Below are positions 25,463 to 37,683 of a DNA stretch of 64,000 bases, one piece after another. The notes under the pieces were generated by a model. It was not told where the DNA came from and ran no database searches. It saw only the letters and a program-made list of their open reading frames with translations. Source of the stretch: Trichoplax adhaerens (taxonomy: Eukaryota > Placozoa > Uniplacotomia > Trichoplacea > Trichoplacidae); NCBI RefSeq assembly GCF_000150275.1, contig NW_002060964.1, positions 425,643 to 489,642 on the forward strand. Direction: 5' to 3'. The position numbers and the translations under genes are program-made. Numbering within the stretch: the first letter of the stretch is position 1; every line of letters starts with the position of its first letter.

Positions 25463-26078
25463 CTGAGACAATCAAGCTACGCTTATAGCGACGCTACCAA
25501 TAGCAATAATTAGCCATATTAGCTAAAGTTTAGGTAATATCGATCTCTTTAACCATGTAAAAGCGATTGATTGCACTTGATGAACTCAATATTTAACAGA
25601 ATGCTTGGTGTAAAAATCAGTAATTGCAAAGCTGACCCATCACTTCTCATTTTTTTCCTTTTAAATGTTGACATTAATGTACTGTAGTACTGTCGCTATT
25701 TCGGAATTCAAATATTTTCATTTATTCCGTTACAATAAGGAAAAATTCATCAATCGAAGGATTTAACTTACTAGAACAATTTAAGTTGAATTTTAATAAA
25801 ATCTAAATTACAGCAAAGGAAAACGTAAAAAACAAAGTCCCACTGTGAGCTCAAAATGATAAATGCCGTATGATTGTCAGGTGATTAATTGCTTAGCTAA
25901 ATAAATCATCGTATAGAGAACATAATAAGAATTAATGTTAATATTTACTTTAGATATAGCACAAATAATGCATCATAAAAAACAACAGAAGAATAAGAGT
26001 ATTGAAAAGTGTGCTACATGTATTATTAGGAGCTTAGTTGATTAATTTTTTGGGGAAACAAACATTGAAAATCGCGAA
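25463..26078. other. Spacer between psiENT-C and the prosaposin-like gene
   Basis: I searched the minus strand for transporter exons 1-3 and found no match. A TACTGTAGTACTG patch lies at 25677-25692. The promoter of the prosaposin-like gene should be here. Confidence 0.4.
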
Positions 26079-29000
26079 ATGGCATCTAAATTGCTAACGA
26101 TTCTTTTATTTACAAGTAATAAATTTTAATTGCCTAAGAATAAGGATTTATCAACGCTTGTATTTTTTTCTACTCATTATAACTTATCTTGAATGCAATT
26201 ACTTTATAAAGGAATGTTATTGATGCCCAATTTTAGTTTGCACTTCAAGCTTAAGCGTTGGCAAACAGATTCTTGGTAGTAATTTTTGTACTTGGGGTCC
26301 ATCTTATTGGTGTCAATCGTTTAAAACTGCGGCCGAATGCGGTGCAAACTATCATTGTATGCAGCACGTATGGAGTAAAAATCCGGTAAACGAATTTGCT
26401 TATTGATTAATTGCTTAATTGATGATGTTATATATGAACTGTAAAGGAGTTAACATGCAAATTCTTATTACATAAATAATACGTAATTAAGAGTTTTTTA
26501 CCTGCGAATGGCGGAAATATTAGTTCATGGCTAGAGTTTCAGTTAATGATTTGACTATATCATTTAATACTTTTAAACGCGACGTAAATTACTTAAGCTC
26601 ATATAAGAAAACCAATCAGATAAAAATTATGACCTTCTTGAACGCCATCTGATTGTATAAGGTATCAGTGTTGTATCTTTTATCGTTAAATCATATATAG
26701 TAGGGTACCGTCAATATTTTACATCGAAGAAAATATCCATAAAGGAGCCACTCCTTGGATGTTGCATATAGTATTTTTATATTATGCAAAATAATGACTA
26801 GTCAGTACACAGTTTTTACAAAGTCTGATCAGTTTTAGTATTGCTGACAATATTGATGGAGATAGAAGTATCCTTATTTCTGGGATGATTTCCTTAAATT
26901 CATTGAGGAGCATCAGTTGGGCTACGCACCAGAATTCATGATCACCCAAATTTTTAATTACCAGAGTAAGGACATTTACTAGCTTAAGCGCCCTAGGAAT
27001 GAATATTAATTACTATATCAAGTAAGTGTAAAATCACTTAACAAGTTCTCGCTAGGTTAATTAACGATGGTAGTATTTATTGGAATCAATTTTCTCACTC
27101 TTTTACTTAGTTAATATCCATGCTTATCTAAGTAGTCACTAGAGATCGTGATCGTTATTAATACCCCCCAAAATATCAACGGTTTTCATTACAGAAAGTA
27201 ATTCATTTTATGATATTCACAGATAAGGAGAGTAAGTCCTTTTTATGGTGTGGTTTTAGCGAGACCATCATTCTGGATATTGCATCTTCGATATAGCTTA
27301 CCGTCCACTATTAGAGATAAAAAATTAAGAATTCTATCTGAATCTACTATATTTAAACATCGATATCCGAGAAGCAAATTAATGTCATAAAATCCAGGAA
27401 AGATTCTTTCTATTTTATTACTGATAGAATGGGTTATTCTATATCACAGAAGTACATTCTTTTTAGTTCAATTTTTTATCAAAATTATCAATTTAAAGCT
27501 AAGATTACAACTACTTTATCATTTGTGAAGCCAGAAAATGTATTACCGTTAAATATCTACAACTGGAGCAAATATCGTCTCTAAATAGAATGAAGTTACA
27601 GACTTTAATTGATGTAACATGGCTCCTAGCAAGCTCATATTCTATCTACTTTATTGTAGCCTATCTCTTAATTTTATGGTTTTTGCTCGATTATGACATT
27701 TTGAAAATATTTTTATAGGAGTTAATTTTTTATTTATTATAATTTATTATTTGTTGCTATTAATGAATAAAATATTTAAGATAGAGCACAATGAACAACA
27801 TTACCTTTAATTAGGCCATTTTAATTGACGTAAAATTGCTTTACGTGTATGTTTACAATATGCGTATGAACCGGGTAAATAAACACGAAGGAAAATAATG
27901 CATGCTAACGTAAACACCTCGGGTCGATGTAATTTAGATGAAATAATGGAGTATTTTTTTCTAATATTTGTACAATATAACAAAATCTCGCTGATATGAA
28001 TGCGCCATCTTTACTCTATAGTAGATTTGATAGGCATTCAATTCAAGGTAATTAGCGTTGCGTATATGTACATTATAGTAATCGATTCTTTTACTTTAAT
28101 TAAAATGGCAGCAAGGATTTTGTGGCGGTTTTCTCTGCGATACTTGCGAAGAGCTTGTCAAGGAAGCTATCGATACTGGCAAACTCAAGGTTTCTTACTT
28201 CTTTACTAGTATATTTATTATGGTAAAAATTATAAATTATAATGTTATATTTTTATTTATATTCAGACTGAGATCAAAGATTTCTTGGTAAACTTTTGTA
28301 AGAATGATGTCTCAGATCTCTCTACAACGGTAAGATATCTAAATATGAACGGATATATTCGATGTTAGGTCTAATTTTAATCTTTCTTGATAACTATCTA
28401 ACCCTTGATTAATTGTTATCATCCCACGCTGTATACGTGTAAATGATCAGTAAGCGCTCTTTTAATATGTATTTTTAATTCTAGTGCCAGTATATTGCAA
28501 ATCATGATTTAATGCCGTTTTTGGACAAATTTCTGGATTCAACTGTTAGCAATATAGATTATTTTCTAAGTATTCTTTCAATTTTAAGAAAACTTAAGCC
28601 GAAAAATAGAGCTATAAACTATAATTCTAGTCGTATACAACAAATCTAAATCGAATTCTGTTCTAGTAATTGATGGAATGGAATATAATCTATGCATTAC
28701 TAGTAATAGTTCAGCATATCTTCTGTTCTAGTCATAATACATTGAAATATGAGTATGGTTTTGCACTCATTTTCTCTTTATAAGGCGCCCCAAAAAATAT
28801 GTTCATTATTTGACATGTGCTCATCGACAAGTTCAACGGTAGATAAACTTAAAGAAATCCTTGCTCCTGGCATTGTCCAAAATGTCCTCAATCATGATAC
28901 GATTAAAGACAGTTTAGCTCCTGGTGTAGTGAGAAAGCCGAACTTACATACTATAACCGAAAAGATACAAACAAATAAAGAGGTAAAAATACCTTACCCT

Positions 29001-30944
29001 GATCTCTAATTTAAGAATTAGTACTATTATTGGGAGTACAAATCTTAGGGTTACTTAAACTATTTCTATGACGTAAAATTTAGGATTCTCTAAGCTGCAT
29101 TGTGTGTTCCGTGTTAGTGGGAAAAATTGATTCTGCAATTGGAAATCAAAAGACAGAGGTAAATATCTACCGGTATATATTGTAATAATTTATTCCTTGT
29201 CTGCTGGCTATCTTGATAAGCTATGGATTATAGCGAGGTATCAGCTAATACAATAGCATCGCTTTTCATTTCATAATAAGTCAATGCCATAGGGAACTCC
29301 AATGAAGCTTGATATTATCTTGTAGGATAAGATTGTTGCTGAAACCGACCGCTTCTGTAAATATCTTCCTCAAAGATTGAGTAGAGAGGTGAGTGTGCCA
29401 AGCTTTACATTATTAATCTTATCTGCATGACTAGAATTTCAGTCTGCTTTGATTTCTCGATTTCTTCTCAAAAAATAATTTACAAAAATTTTTCTAGTGC
29501 CTTTGAGCTTAGTTACTGAAATAAGTTTATTTTCATTTCATCTACAGTGCTACATATAGGTAACTGTGCAGTACTACAGTGTACCATCGTAAATATAGCG
29601 CTATAAAGTGGCATAATAGTAATGATATATACGCTGAATACACGAAAATAAATACATATTCCTCACATAATGATTATTAATTTATATGCAAATTTGATAA
29701 TCATCGAAAATGCAATAAAGTGGATTTAGCTAATCAGCCTTCATGTGGCCGCCATTGCCATCATAATTATACCTTATTAAGTGCATAATCTATACTTACA
29801 CGAGATAATCTAAATTCTTCATGTTATACAGTTAAAATATAGTATTAGACCAATTCAATCATTCTATCGCTAGTATCGATGTAATTTTATCTATTATATC
29901 ATCTAGTGCCAAAGCTATGTCAATCAATTTGGTCCTCCAATTTTACAAGCTTTGCTGCAATATTTACCAGCTAAACAAGTATGCGCTTATTACATTAATG
30001 CATGTCCAAAGTCGACACTCGGCAACTACGGTAAGTCGATTTAAGCATACAAGCGCTGTTCAAACATCGAGTTTGCTGAATATCAATACGTAATACTAAT
30101 CTAAAGATAATTGAATCAGGCGTTGAATTAGTTGCTCCAACTAAACTTGCATCAAGTTTTTGCGTTGCCTGCGAAGTAGCAGTTCGAATGGTGGAACAAC
30201 TTATGAAGATCAACAAAACTGAGGCATGTATAATCAACATATAGGGCTCGTAAGAGGGCTGCTTCAGCAAAGCAACTACGTAGACATTTTTGCAATATGA
30301 AATACTAATATTGGCTATATTTGTATAAATAACTAGAATGAAATACTTAATGGCTTTAAAGTACTTTGTAATACCAAAGTACCTGCTGGAGAATTACGAC
30401 AGGCAGTAAGATCTCAGTAACATTATTATAAAACTGCCATCACTTCTTAAGGAATCTAAGTATCCTTTTTGATCACTATTAAATCTTAGTGTAAAGAAAG
30501 CTTGGCAAATGTCAAGTTAATATTCCAAATGCTTAATTCCGATATTTCTCCTTCTAAAGCATGCCAGGTAATTAAACTTTATCACACATAAAATAGAAAA
30601 CAGTTCATTTTAGATACATATCTCTACTGACACTCTTGAACTTTGCTTTAGTTCTTGAGTTTATGCAAAGAGTCTGAAATGGCTCCTAAAACATTGAATG
30701 TTTGTCGTCTTGGTCCTAGCCTTTGGTGTGGAACTAAAATGACAGCCCAGATGTGCAAGGTTTGTTACATCAACGTATAACAAGAGAAAATTATTTCAAT
30801 TATGTTACGCCGACAGATAGGCAATAAATTTTAATAGTTAACTGACTTATTCGCTAAATTCAGAAAACAATCAAATTAACCATGCTATCTTTGTTCTTTT
30901 ATCTTCGTAATATACAGAAACAGCATTATTGCGGTTATCAGTGA
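26079..30944 (+). CDS. Prosaposin-like precursor (two saposin B domains between saposin A-type ends)
   Basis: Predicted secreted or lysosomal precursor of lipid-binding saposins, 320 aa in 11 exons: 26079-26115, 26237-26385, 28112-28189, 28267-28329, 28485-28544, 28785-28982, 29084-29158, 29326-29388, 29907-30030, 30671-30759, 30918-30944. Exon 1 joined to exon 2 gives a signal peptide MASKLLTILLFTICTSS. A saposin A-type end follows (CTWGPSYWCQ...CGANYHCMQHVW). Saposin B domain 1 (~63-143) shows six cysteines: CDTC, NFC, CQY, KIC, DMC. A ~50-residue linker rich in L, K and T follows, with two LAPG(I/V)V words. Domain 2 (~196-279) again has six cysteines (CIVC, RFC, CQSY, QVC, ACP). The C-terminal A-type end has CRLGPSLWC and stops at QHYCGYQ. 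All phases agree. Human prosaposin has four B domains, so this is a short form. Intron 2 (1.7 kb) is the longest. Confidence 0.88.
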
Positions 30945-32346
30945 AGAGCTTATGGTTCGGAACATATTTAGCAAACCGATATTGCCTATATCTTGCATTC
31001 TTTAGAAACAGGGTTAAACTGCTTTGTTGTAGTTTTAACGGCATAAATCACTGGTGTTTTGTTGAAATATAATGCTTCATTGTCACCATTGTTGAGATAA
31101 GCATAGATTTGATAGTATAAAATAAACTTACAGACTAAACCAAACATAGATACGATAGTAAAAAATAAATTTATGCACTAAACTATGGGAAAAATAAATG
31201 GCATGTATTCTATCTTGCAATAGTTTATGCGTAACTTTAAATATTATAAACTATTGCAAGTATTATCGTAAGGTAGATATCTAGTTTGTGATTGAGATGA
31301 TGTATTTCTAAATTGCTCTAACTATATCCCAGATTAAAAAGGTGGAAATAGAAGACTATTTCTTTCATTGAAACTGATGCATAACCTCAACAGTTGTATT
31401 AATTTCGTTAATAGGTATCATCGGCAGCACTTAGTTTACATTATTTCTTATGATTAATGAGAAAAACTAATTGGAAGGGAAAAAACCTCGCATTCTTTTT
31501 TATTTTTCTGTAATTTTCAGTATTAAAAATAGTAATTCTGTTATCATAAAACTGGTTCTTGACTTAAATTTGAGATAATTTATATTTCAGTAACCCTCAG
31601 CGAAACAGTACAGACGTCTGTTTCTCCTTATAGCTAATAAATTCTAAAGATCCGTTATTTCCTTGATTAGCATGAAAAATGTCTAGTAGTACTCTAGAAT
31701 CCGTCGAAAATTGGTAACATGATAAAGCATTGCAAAATTAATGGCTACCTTACATTCTATTCAAGCATTATGCTCTACTCATCATTTCACTCTCCCACTA
31801 CTGTATCAATGAACATAACATTAATTTGAACATCTTGAAGCTGAGATAATTTATTACTTAAATTGCTCTCGTATAAAACGGTCGAAAGATGGTAATAAAC
31901 GCCTGTTTGATCGCAGTTAATAAATGAGCTATCAAAAGTTGAGGCAATGTATGATAATTTATTTCATGAACAACGCCTAGAGAAGTAGTTTGAAAGGCTT
32001 CGTATGATATGTTTGCTTTGCTTTTATTCTGTAATAATTATCTTAAGCTACAATCTAGTGGTGGATATTGGATGATTCATCCAATAGCTTCTTCACATCA
32101 TAATGCTAAACCCACAATTATTTTAAGCAGTATAAGATAGTTTAGCATGTGAAATTACATAAGGAAGGTTAAATTAGATTTGATAATATCTTTTAATCTT
32201 AAATCTAAAGTTTTTGATAATGAGCTTAGATAACTATTGATAGGCTTGTTTATAGAATAGGCTAATAAGTGATATAATATCAACTATATTTGAAATACTT
32301 TCAGTTATTAATCGTATAGACGATGATTATGTTCAGGATATACCAT
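30945..32346. other. Intergenic between convergent prosaposin-like gene and MT-2
   Basis: AT-rich with no exon recognised. Possible AATAAA words lie near 31127. Nothing else is supportable. Confidence 0.4.
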
Positions 32347-34704
32347 TTACGGTTTACGCCATTGTAGTAAAAATACTGGAAAGCGATATTCAATAATATC
32401 AGCTCCGGTAGTCTCCATTAAAGCCTCTTGTAATCTATGACAAGAAATTATAGAATTATTCATAGTGATAGTTTCATTATCATAAAACACTACGTCCCTA
32501 TTAGCTATATCAATATTAGATTTCAATCAACTATTTATTCTAAATATAATCCCAATAATTAGTAACTACATGCCATAACTTATTTATCAAGGCATTAATG
32601 TTGGAATAAGGATGGTTTCTAATCAACTGTTTCTTCTGAACGTAATCTTAATAGCTAGTAAATACATGATATATCTTATTCATTAAGGCATTAAAGATGG
32701 AATTCGGACAGTTTTCAATCAACCGTTTCTTCTGAATGTAATCCTAATAACTAGTAACTACATGCCACATTTTATTCATCAAGGTATTAAAGTTGGGATA
32801 AGGATACTTCTTTTAATAGACTTTTCTTACTTTACTCTTAATTCTGGCAATGGATCAGTAGTAGCATCTTGTAAAAGTCGATGATATGTAGCCCATGATT
32901 TAATAAAATTGATAAAATCCTCTAGTGACATACTGCCAGTCATGGACATAGATTCATTCCTATTGCAGTTTTAAAGTTATTAAATTGAAAATGCATAAAT
33001 ATTGTCAGCTGAAGACTCTATTGTATAAAATCTTTATAGCCATAAATCTACCATAAATCTGCTCTAGCTTTCACTTTAATTTGAATTTTCGTATAGGTTA
33101 AAACTGTTAGCTAATACTAATTGCGTAAATAGGCTATATGGTAGATTGATTTTTTACTATGCTGTTCCAAATGTGAGTCAGCAACAACATTGATCTTACT
33201 ATAAACTACTACGGTTTTGGCTCTAACACACTGAAAGATAAAGTAATAGGATAGAGAAATTGCAGAAAATATCATACTTGGTGTGATCACAGTAAGGTAG
33301 AATAACATGGCCATAAGCAGTGTCGTTATACCATTTCTTGACAAAATAATCTCGCAAAGTCACGTTAATAAACTATAAAGTAAAATAGAGTAAGAGATAA
33401 ACGTACAAAGTTAGAATCAATAAAATGAATTTTTAAAACAGAAGCTGTCTCAAGATATGGTCAAAGTATTTAATTTGAAATATAAGAAAAGCTTCGCTAG
33501 CTGTCAATAGATTTGCACGGCTATAGTTGCGGTAGATTTAAAATAAAGTTTGCTACATAAGGATGATCTAAAATGAAATTAATAGAAATATCTAATGGTC
33601 AATAATCTTTACGCAGATTTGACATCCATATGCTCACTTAAAGGTATGCTAAGAAGTTGTTGCAATACGAAATTTGATCCGTTGAAGCGATTGAAATAAC
33701 AAGCTTTGAAGTTTTTGATAGTAAGATTATACTCAAGCAACTAGAGCCAGCTGAGTTATACTTATAATTTTATAAAAGAAAGTAGCAATATGGCTATAGT
33801 GATACTGATGAACAGAGTAACAAATTTCACAGCAGGCTAATAAATTATCAGTTAAAAGCTTTGTCACGCTAATAAATTTCTAGATCAAATCTGAACGTGC
33901 TATAATGTAGAATGCTCGGAAAGAAATAGTGTGCCAATTTAGATGCCGTTAGTGGCTCAATTTAGAAGGCCGATAATCTTTTATCTTAAGGCTAATTTAT
34001 AAGTCTTCGTAAGTTATCATAACGCAATAATTTAAGAGTGATCAGGAATAGATAGGGACTGATTGCACTTTTAGGTGTCATGACGAAATACTGCTGTAGT
34101 CTTTTAAGTGGTAAAAATATTGATTGAACTATTCTATAATACATGGAAATTATTCACTCTGAATATTTTCGTAGACGCTGATGAATATTGGCCGAAAATC
34201 TAGCGTCTCAAAACTTACATGACTTAATAGTTGGTTAGCTTTGTCACAATTAGAAATGGAGCAAACTTTATATGAGTATAAAGCTAGACACCCTGTTCCG
34301 GGTTTTAGAACACGCTCTACTTCAGCGAAGAATTTTTCTTCATCCAAGCAATGTAGCGCTTGTGCACAAGTTACTAGGTCGACACTATTATCATCGCAAG
34401 GCAATTCATATGCTGAACCAGTTTGGAATTGTACATTATGGGTCTGGTTGATGATTTTAGCTTCTGTAATTTGAGCATGGCTGTAATCGAGTCCGATAAC
34501 TTGTTTAAAATATTTACCAAGCGGTTGCGTACATAGTCCTGGTCCGCATGCAACATCGACAGCAAGGTTCCAAGAAGATTTTTTGGCATATTGATGAATA
34601 TAGCTTAAAATTTCTTCATAAATTTGATTTGGATAAGTTGGTCTAAATTTAGAGTAGTTTTGCGAAACCCCTGGGATATTGAAGTAGGTTGAATAAGAAG
34701 TCAT
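32347..34704 (-). CDS. Class I SAM-dependent methyltransferase MT-2
   Basis: Paralogue of MT-1, 265 aa, with four exons of identical length to MT-1 (486, 95, 129 and 88 nt): 34704-34219, 33372-33278, 32959-32831, 32434-32347. Motif I is VDVACGPGLCTQPLG (50-64), the acidic strand-2 end is GLD (71-73), motif IV is DLVTCAQALH (109-118) and RVLKPGTGCLALY follows (131-143). The tail has VTLRDYFVKKWYND, MSLEDFINFIKSWAT and EYRFPVFLLQWRKP before TAA. The same exon-1 donor, CAT|GTAAGT, is used, so the open frame beyond it to 34150 is intronic. Intron 3 holds a tandem repeat. The family resembles trans-aconitate-methyltransferase-like enzymes (FRPTYP plus Methyltransf_11 core); the substrate is unknown. 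Confidence 0.92.
32527..32815. repeat. Tandem repeat, ~96-bp unit, three copies, in MT-2 intron 3
   Basis: Three consecutive units start CAACTATTTATTCTAAAT, CAACTGTTTCTTCTGAACG and CAACCGTTTCTTCTGAATG, at about 32527, 32623 and 32719. Each contains TAGTAA(C/A)TACATG and AAGG(C/T)ATTAA(A/T)G. Units 2 and 3 are closest. The equivalent intron of MT-1 does not show the array, so it arose after the gene duplication. Confidence 0.85.
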
Positions 34705-35139
34705 TTCTTAAGTCATGTAATGACGAATTTCAAGAAAAATGATGTCGCTGGTAATGGCGTTATTTATTAATGACTAAAACGCCATTATGCTAACTTTTCC
34801 ATTGAGAAGTACGGAAATGTAAAGGAGATTAGTATAATAAGATGTGATTGGCTAATCATAAAATAGATTATGCTTCTTTTCAATAGCAATAATCTATTTA
34901 AGGTTAGGAAGAGATCGAAAATAATATTGCATTGAGTTATTGAAAGCATTATGCTTGATACCTTAGAGTCTCTGGTATACTTCATGAACTTAGTGAGCAA
35001 CAAGTATAGTTAGGAAGGCAATAAGTTATCCATATGTTATTATCCCCAGATTAGCATAATTCCATCTTATTTCGATTAAGAAATGCCTTTGTGCAAGATC
35101 AGTATCTCAGGCAAGTTAAAGTTATAGTATATACTGTAC
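34705..35139. other. MT-2 upstream region
   Basis: No exon recognised. A 72-codon minus-strand frame at 34785-35003 has no domain-like features and is treated as chance. The MT-2 promoter should lie here. Confidence 0.4.
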
Positions 35140-35201
35140 GTATTTGTTACAATTTGATCATTCATTCTAAGTATTTGTTACAATTTGATCATTCATTCTA
35201 A
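35140..35201. repeat. Perfect 31-bp tandem duplication
   Basis: GTATTTGTTACAATTTGATC plus ATTCATTCTAA is repeated twice head to tail at 35140 and 35171 with no difference seen, so the duplication is recent. Confidence 0.9.
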
Positions 35202-35399
35202 GCATGTATATCGGCTACCTTGCTGTGGAGCTGATTGACAACTTATTTCTTTATCTAAAATACTAGAATAATCATGAATAATTCTATATTTTGAAATTCC
35301 TACTTTTTAAATAAAAAAATTTAAATAAAGTTTAAATGTGTAATGAAATGAAAAGTGTAGAGATCAAGCTACAAAACTTTAACAAACTTTGATTCTACT

Positions 35400-36330
35400 T
35401 TCGTTGCACTCTGGTCGACTTAACGCTAATACTTTGACACCAAATAAAATTTAGGGGAAATAACCGAACAAAAATGGAGAGAAGTATAAACCGAACAACC
35501 TTATAAATACTTAGCTTTAAGTATTATTAAAATAAATGACAGACTTAAAAACTATCAACGACCAAACAACCTTTCAAAAAGAAGAACGTTTTAACTTACG
35601 ACAAATTCGACCCCGAAGGCCTTTTAAATTCAACAAGTTCTTCAAATAAAATCTTCTTCTACTCTCTCTTTCAATTTTCTAATTGCACTATCATTTATAG
35701 GCTTCGTAGAGCCCGTCTGAGGTATTTAAAACTAAACATTTGCTAACCAATCGCTCTTAAGATCCTTTTTAGAAAACTACTTTGCACCATTTAAGAAAAC
35801 AAAAATCATTCAAAGTTCAGACACAATTTTCGCACCCTACGATTCCCTTGCAAAACACTATAAAACTAACAAGCTAACTATAAAAATACATCAAATTTCA
35901 TTTCTAACATAATTTCTATCATTAATACACTATAAAAGTCTAAAAGTCAACCTTTAAACATCAAGATTTAGTCATAAAAACAACATTCTAACTACTACCT
36001 AATAATCAACACAACCTCTGCCAATTTCCATCTTATTTTCTATTTTCCTCACTAAATCTCCTAATGTGACTTCAAGTAACGTCATAAAATTCCAAAAGTC
36101 CAAATCTCAAAAATCAACTCTTACGATATTTTTCATGAACAAAAATCCAAAAATTAAAACAGAAAAATTATAATTCAGACATAAATTAAAAATAAACCCG
36201 ACCGGTTCCAAAATAGGAAAATTATATCGGACACAAACCCGACCGGTCCCAGAATCCGAAAACTATATCGGACACAAATCCGGAAAAATTCGCTTTTTAT
36301 GAAGATCACAGTAATCGCTTATCAAAAAAA
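35400..36330 (+). other. Strongly G-poor tract with a 37-codon frame
   Basis: The plus strand holds very few G (some 60-base lines have one) while C is common; flanking DNA is balanced. A small frame, 35536-35649 (ATG to TAA, 37 codons), reads a basic peptide ending RPRRPFKFNKFFK; no family recognised. Near the 3' end, a 41-bp unit with AAACCCGACCGGT and ATATCGGACAC is repeated. Such strand asymmetry could mark an inserted element, a strongly transcribed RNA or a replication effect. No terminal repeats were found. Confidence 0.5.
36194..36288. repeat. 41-bp tandem repeat, just over two copies
   Basis: AAACCCGACCGGT begins at 36194 and again at 36235, each followed by a variable A-rich middle and ATATCGGACAC. 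A third partial copy begins AAATCCGG. It lies at the 3' edge of the G-poor tract and may belong to it. Confidence 0.75.
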
Positions 36331-36785
36331 TTTATATGACTACTACGACTACTTTTCTGACATTAGTATCGCTTAGTATTCGCGAGTATTGACAGTTGAT
36401 GTTTTAGCGTCAGATTGTACTGTAACTGTACGAGTATAGACTACATTACAGTACTTTATCGTCATGTTATAAATCCCCTTTCTCTAAGGATAGGGTTTTG
36501 CTACTAAGTCAAATTCCTTTACAATTTGAATAGACGATCAAACGCCCTTTGTTTAGATTAGGCATTTGCTCGATAGGGCTACTTCTATAGTAATCTATAT
36601 AATACCTTGTAAAATAATGAAGAAGAAAAGATGGCGACATGATGATTTGGTAGGGTAAAACTTAAAGACACTATCACTTTGTAGGTATTTTGTATAGTAA
36701 AATAATACTAATTACATACTAAAAACTACAAAGGACTCTACTTTTAGTCCTTTTACTACAAATGAAAGCGACAGTAACACAATGG

Positions 36786-37258
36786 TGTGATATATACCGA
36801 TCACGAAATTCCAAATTTTAGAAAATAAGGGCTTTATTGAATCTTATACAAAGATTAACTACACACAGCTCTACTCTACCCGAATACTACTACTAAAGAC
36901 TTCTAGAACTAACAGAATAATCTAAAGTTGCACGCTTTATATACTTTTCGTAGTATTCGCAGCTACAATCCGCATGGCAACCTTTTACCTTATTTTACAC
37001 ATAGTAAATTATTCTAAGTAACACAATTCTACTATGGACCATCATTAATCCGATATGGATACGACTACAGTATTTACGTAGACATTATTCACACCAGCCA
37101 AAGTACAATGAATTAGCCATATCCTAATATATGATTTACAGTTCTGTTTTTACCTATAACCTTATTAGTAACTCAATACCTTACTGTATGTAGTAGTCAT
37201 CTGTACTCTAGCATAGAGTCTATACCTCTACAGTCTATAGTTATAGCTACCAAATATC
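36786..37258 (+). mobile_element. Dispersed repeat family, copy 2 (cut by the assembly gap)
   Basis: Aligns from GTGATATATACCGATCACGA through AACTACACACAGCTCTACTC, TTCGCAGCTACAATCCGCATGG and GGACCATCATTAATCCGATATG to CTACCAAATATC, where the N run begins. It is closer to copy 3 than to copy 1. The frame shared with copy 1 is interrupted by a frameshift near 36940 and another near 37010. Confidence 0.85.
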
Positions 37259-37308
37259 NNNNNNNNNNNNNNNNNNNNNNNNNNNNNNNNNNNNNNNNNN
37301 NNNNNNNN
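37259..37308. other. Assembly gap (50 N)
   Basis: Fifty N follow directly on repeat copy 2, as expected when an assembler stops in a repeat. The size is probably nominal, so distances across it are unreliable. Confidence 0.95.
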
Positions 37309-37621
37309 GGGTATAATATACCTTGTCATATGTAGAATTGGAAGTTTAATTTAGATTACTTTAGAGTGATTATTTGATAGTCTGTTACCACTAATTGCTC
37401 TGTGTAGCAGATAGTATGTGATGTAGTTCAGTAATTTATTGAGTTAAGGATAGTGAAGTAAGCAGATAAAGATTAGAATTTGCATATAATCGCAAGTAAA
37501 TCTCATTTATGTTGATAGTTTAGTTAGCTAAGGCAGTAATTCTGTCCTTCTCGATAATCTTTTGATTAACTTGATAAATTTTTTGTAACCAATTCTTATA
37601 AACTTCTGTTTCCCCATTATT

Positions 37622-37683
37622 CAGTGGCTATTGGATTTACTGTTGGTGCAGCAGTCTCTTTTGGAATTAATGCATTAATTTAA
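37622..37683 (+). pseudogene. Orphan fragment of an ENT last exon
   Basis: Reads VAIGFTVGAAVSFGINALI followed by TAA, matching the last transmembrane segment and C-terminus of the transporters (62426-62537 reads VTGITVGAAISFG). The first half of the exon and its acceptor are missing. It stands alone 2.5 kb before ENT-D. Confidence 0.75.

Noticed and set aside
29995-30270. 91-codon minus-strand frame
   Set aside because: Antisense to prosaposin exon 9 and intron; no family pattern.
35536-35649. 37-codon frame as a real gene
   Set aside because: Too short, no upstream or downstream exon and no homology recognised; kept only as a remark in the G-poor tract.
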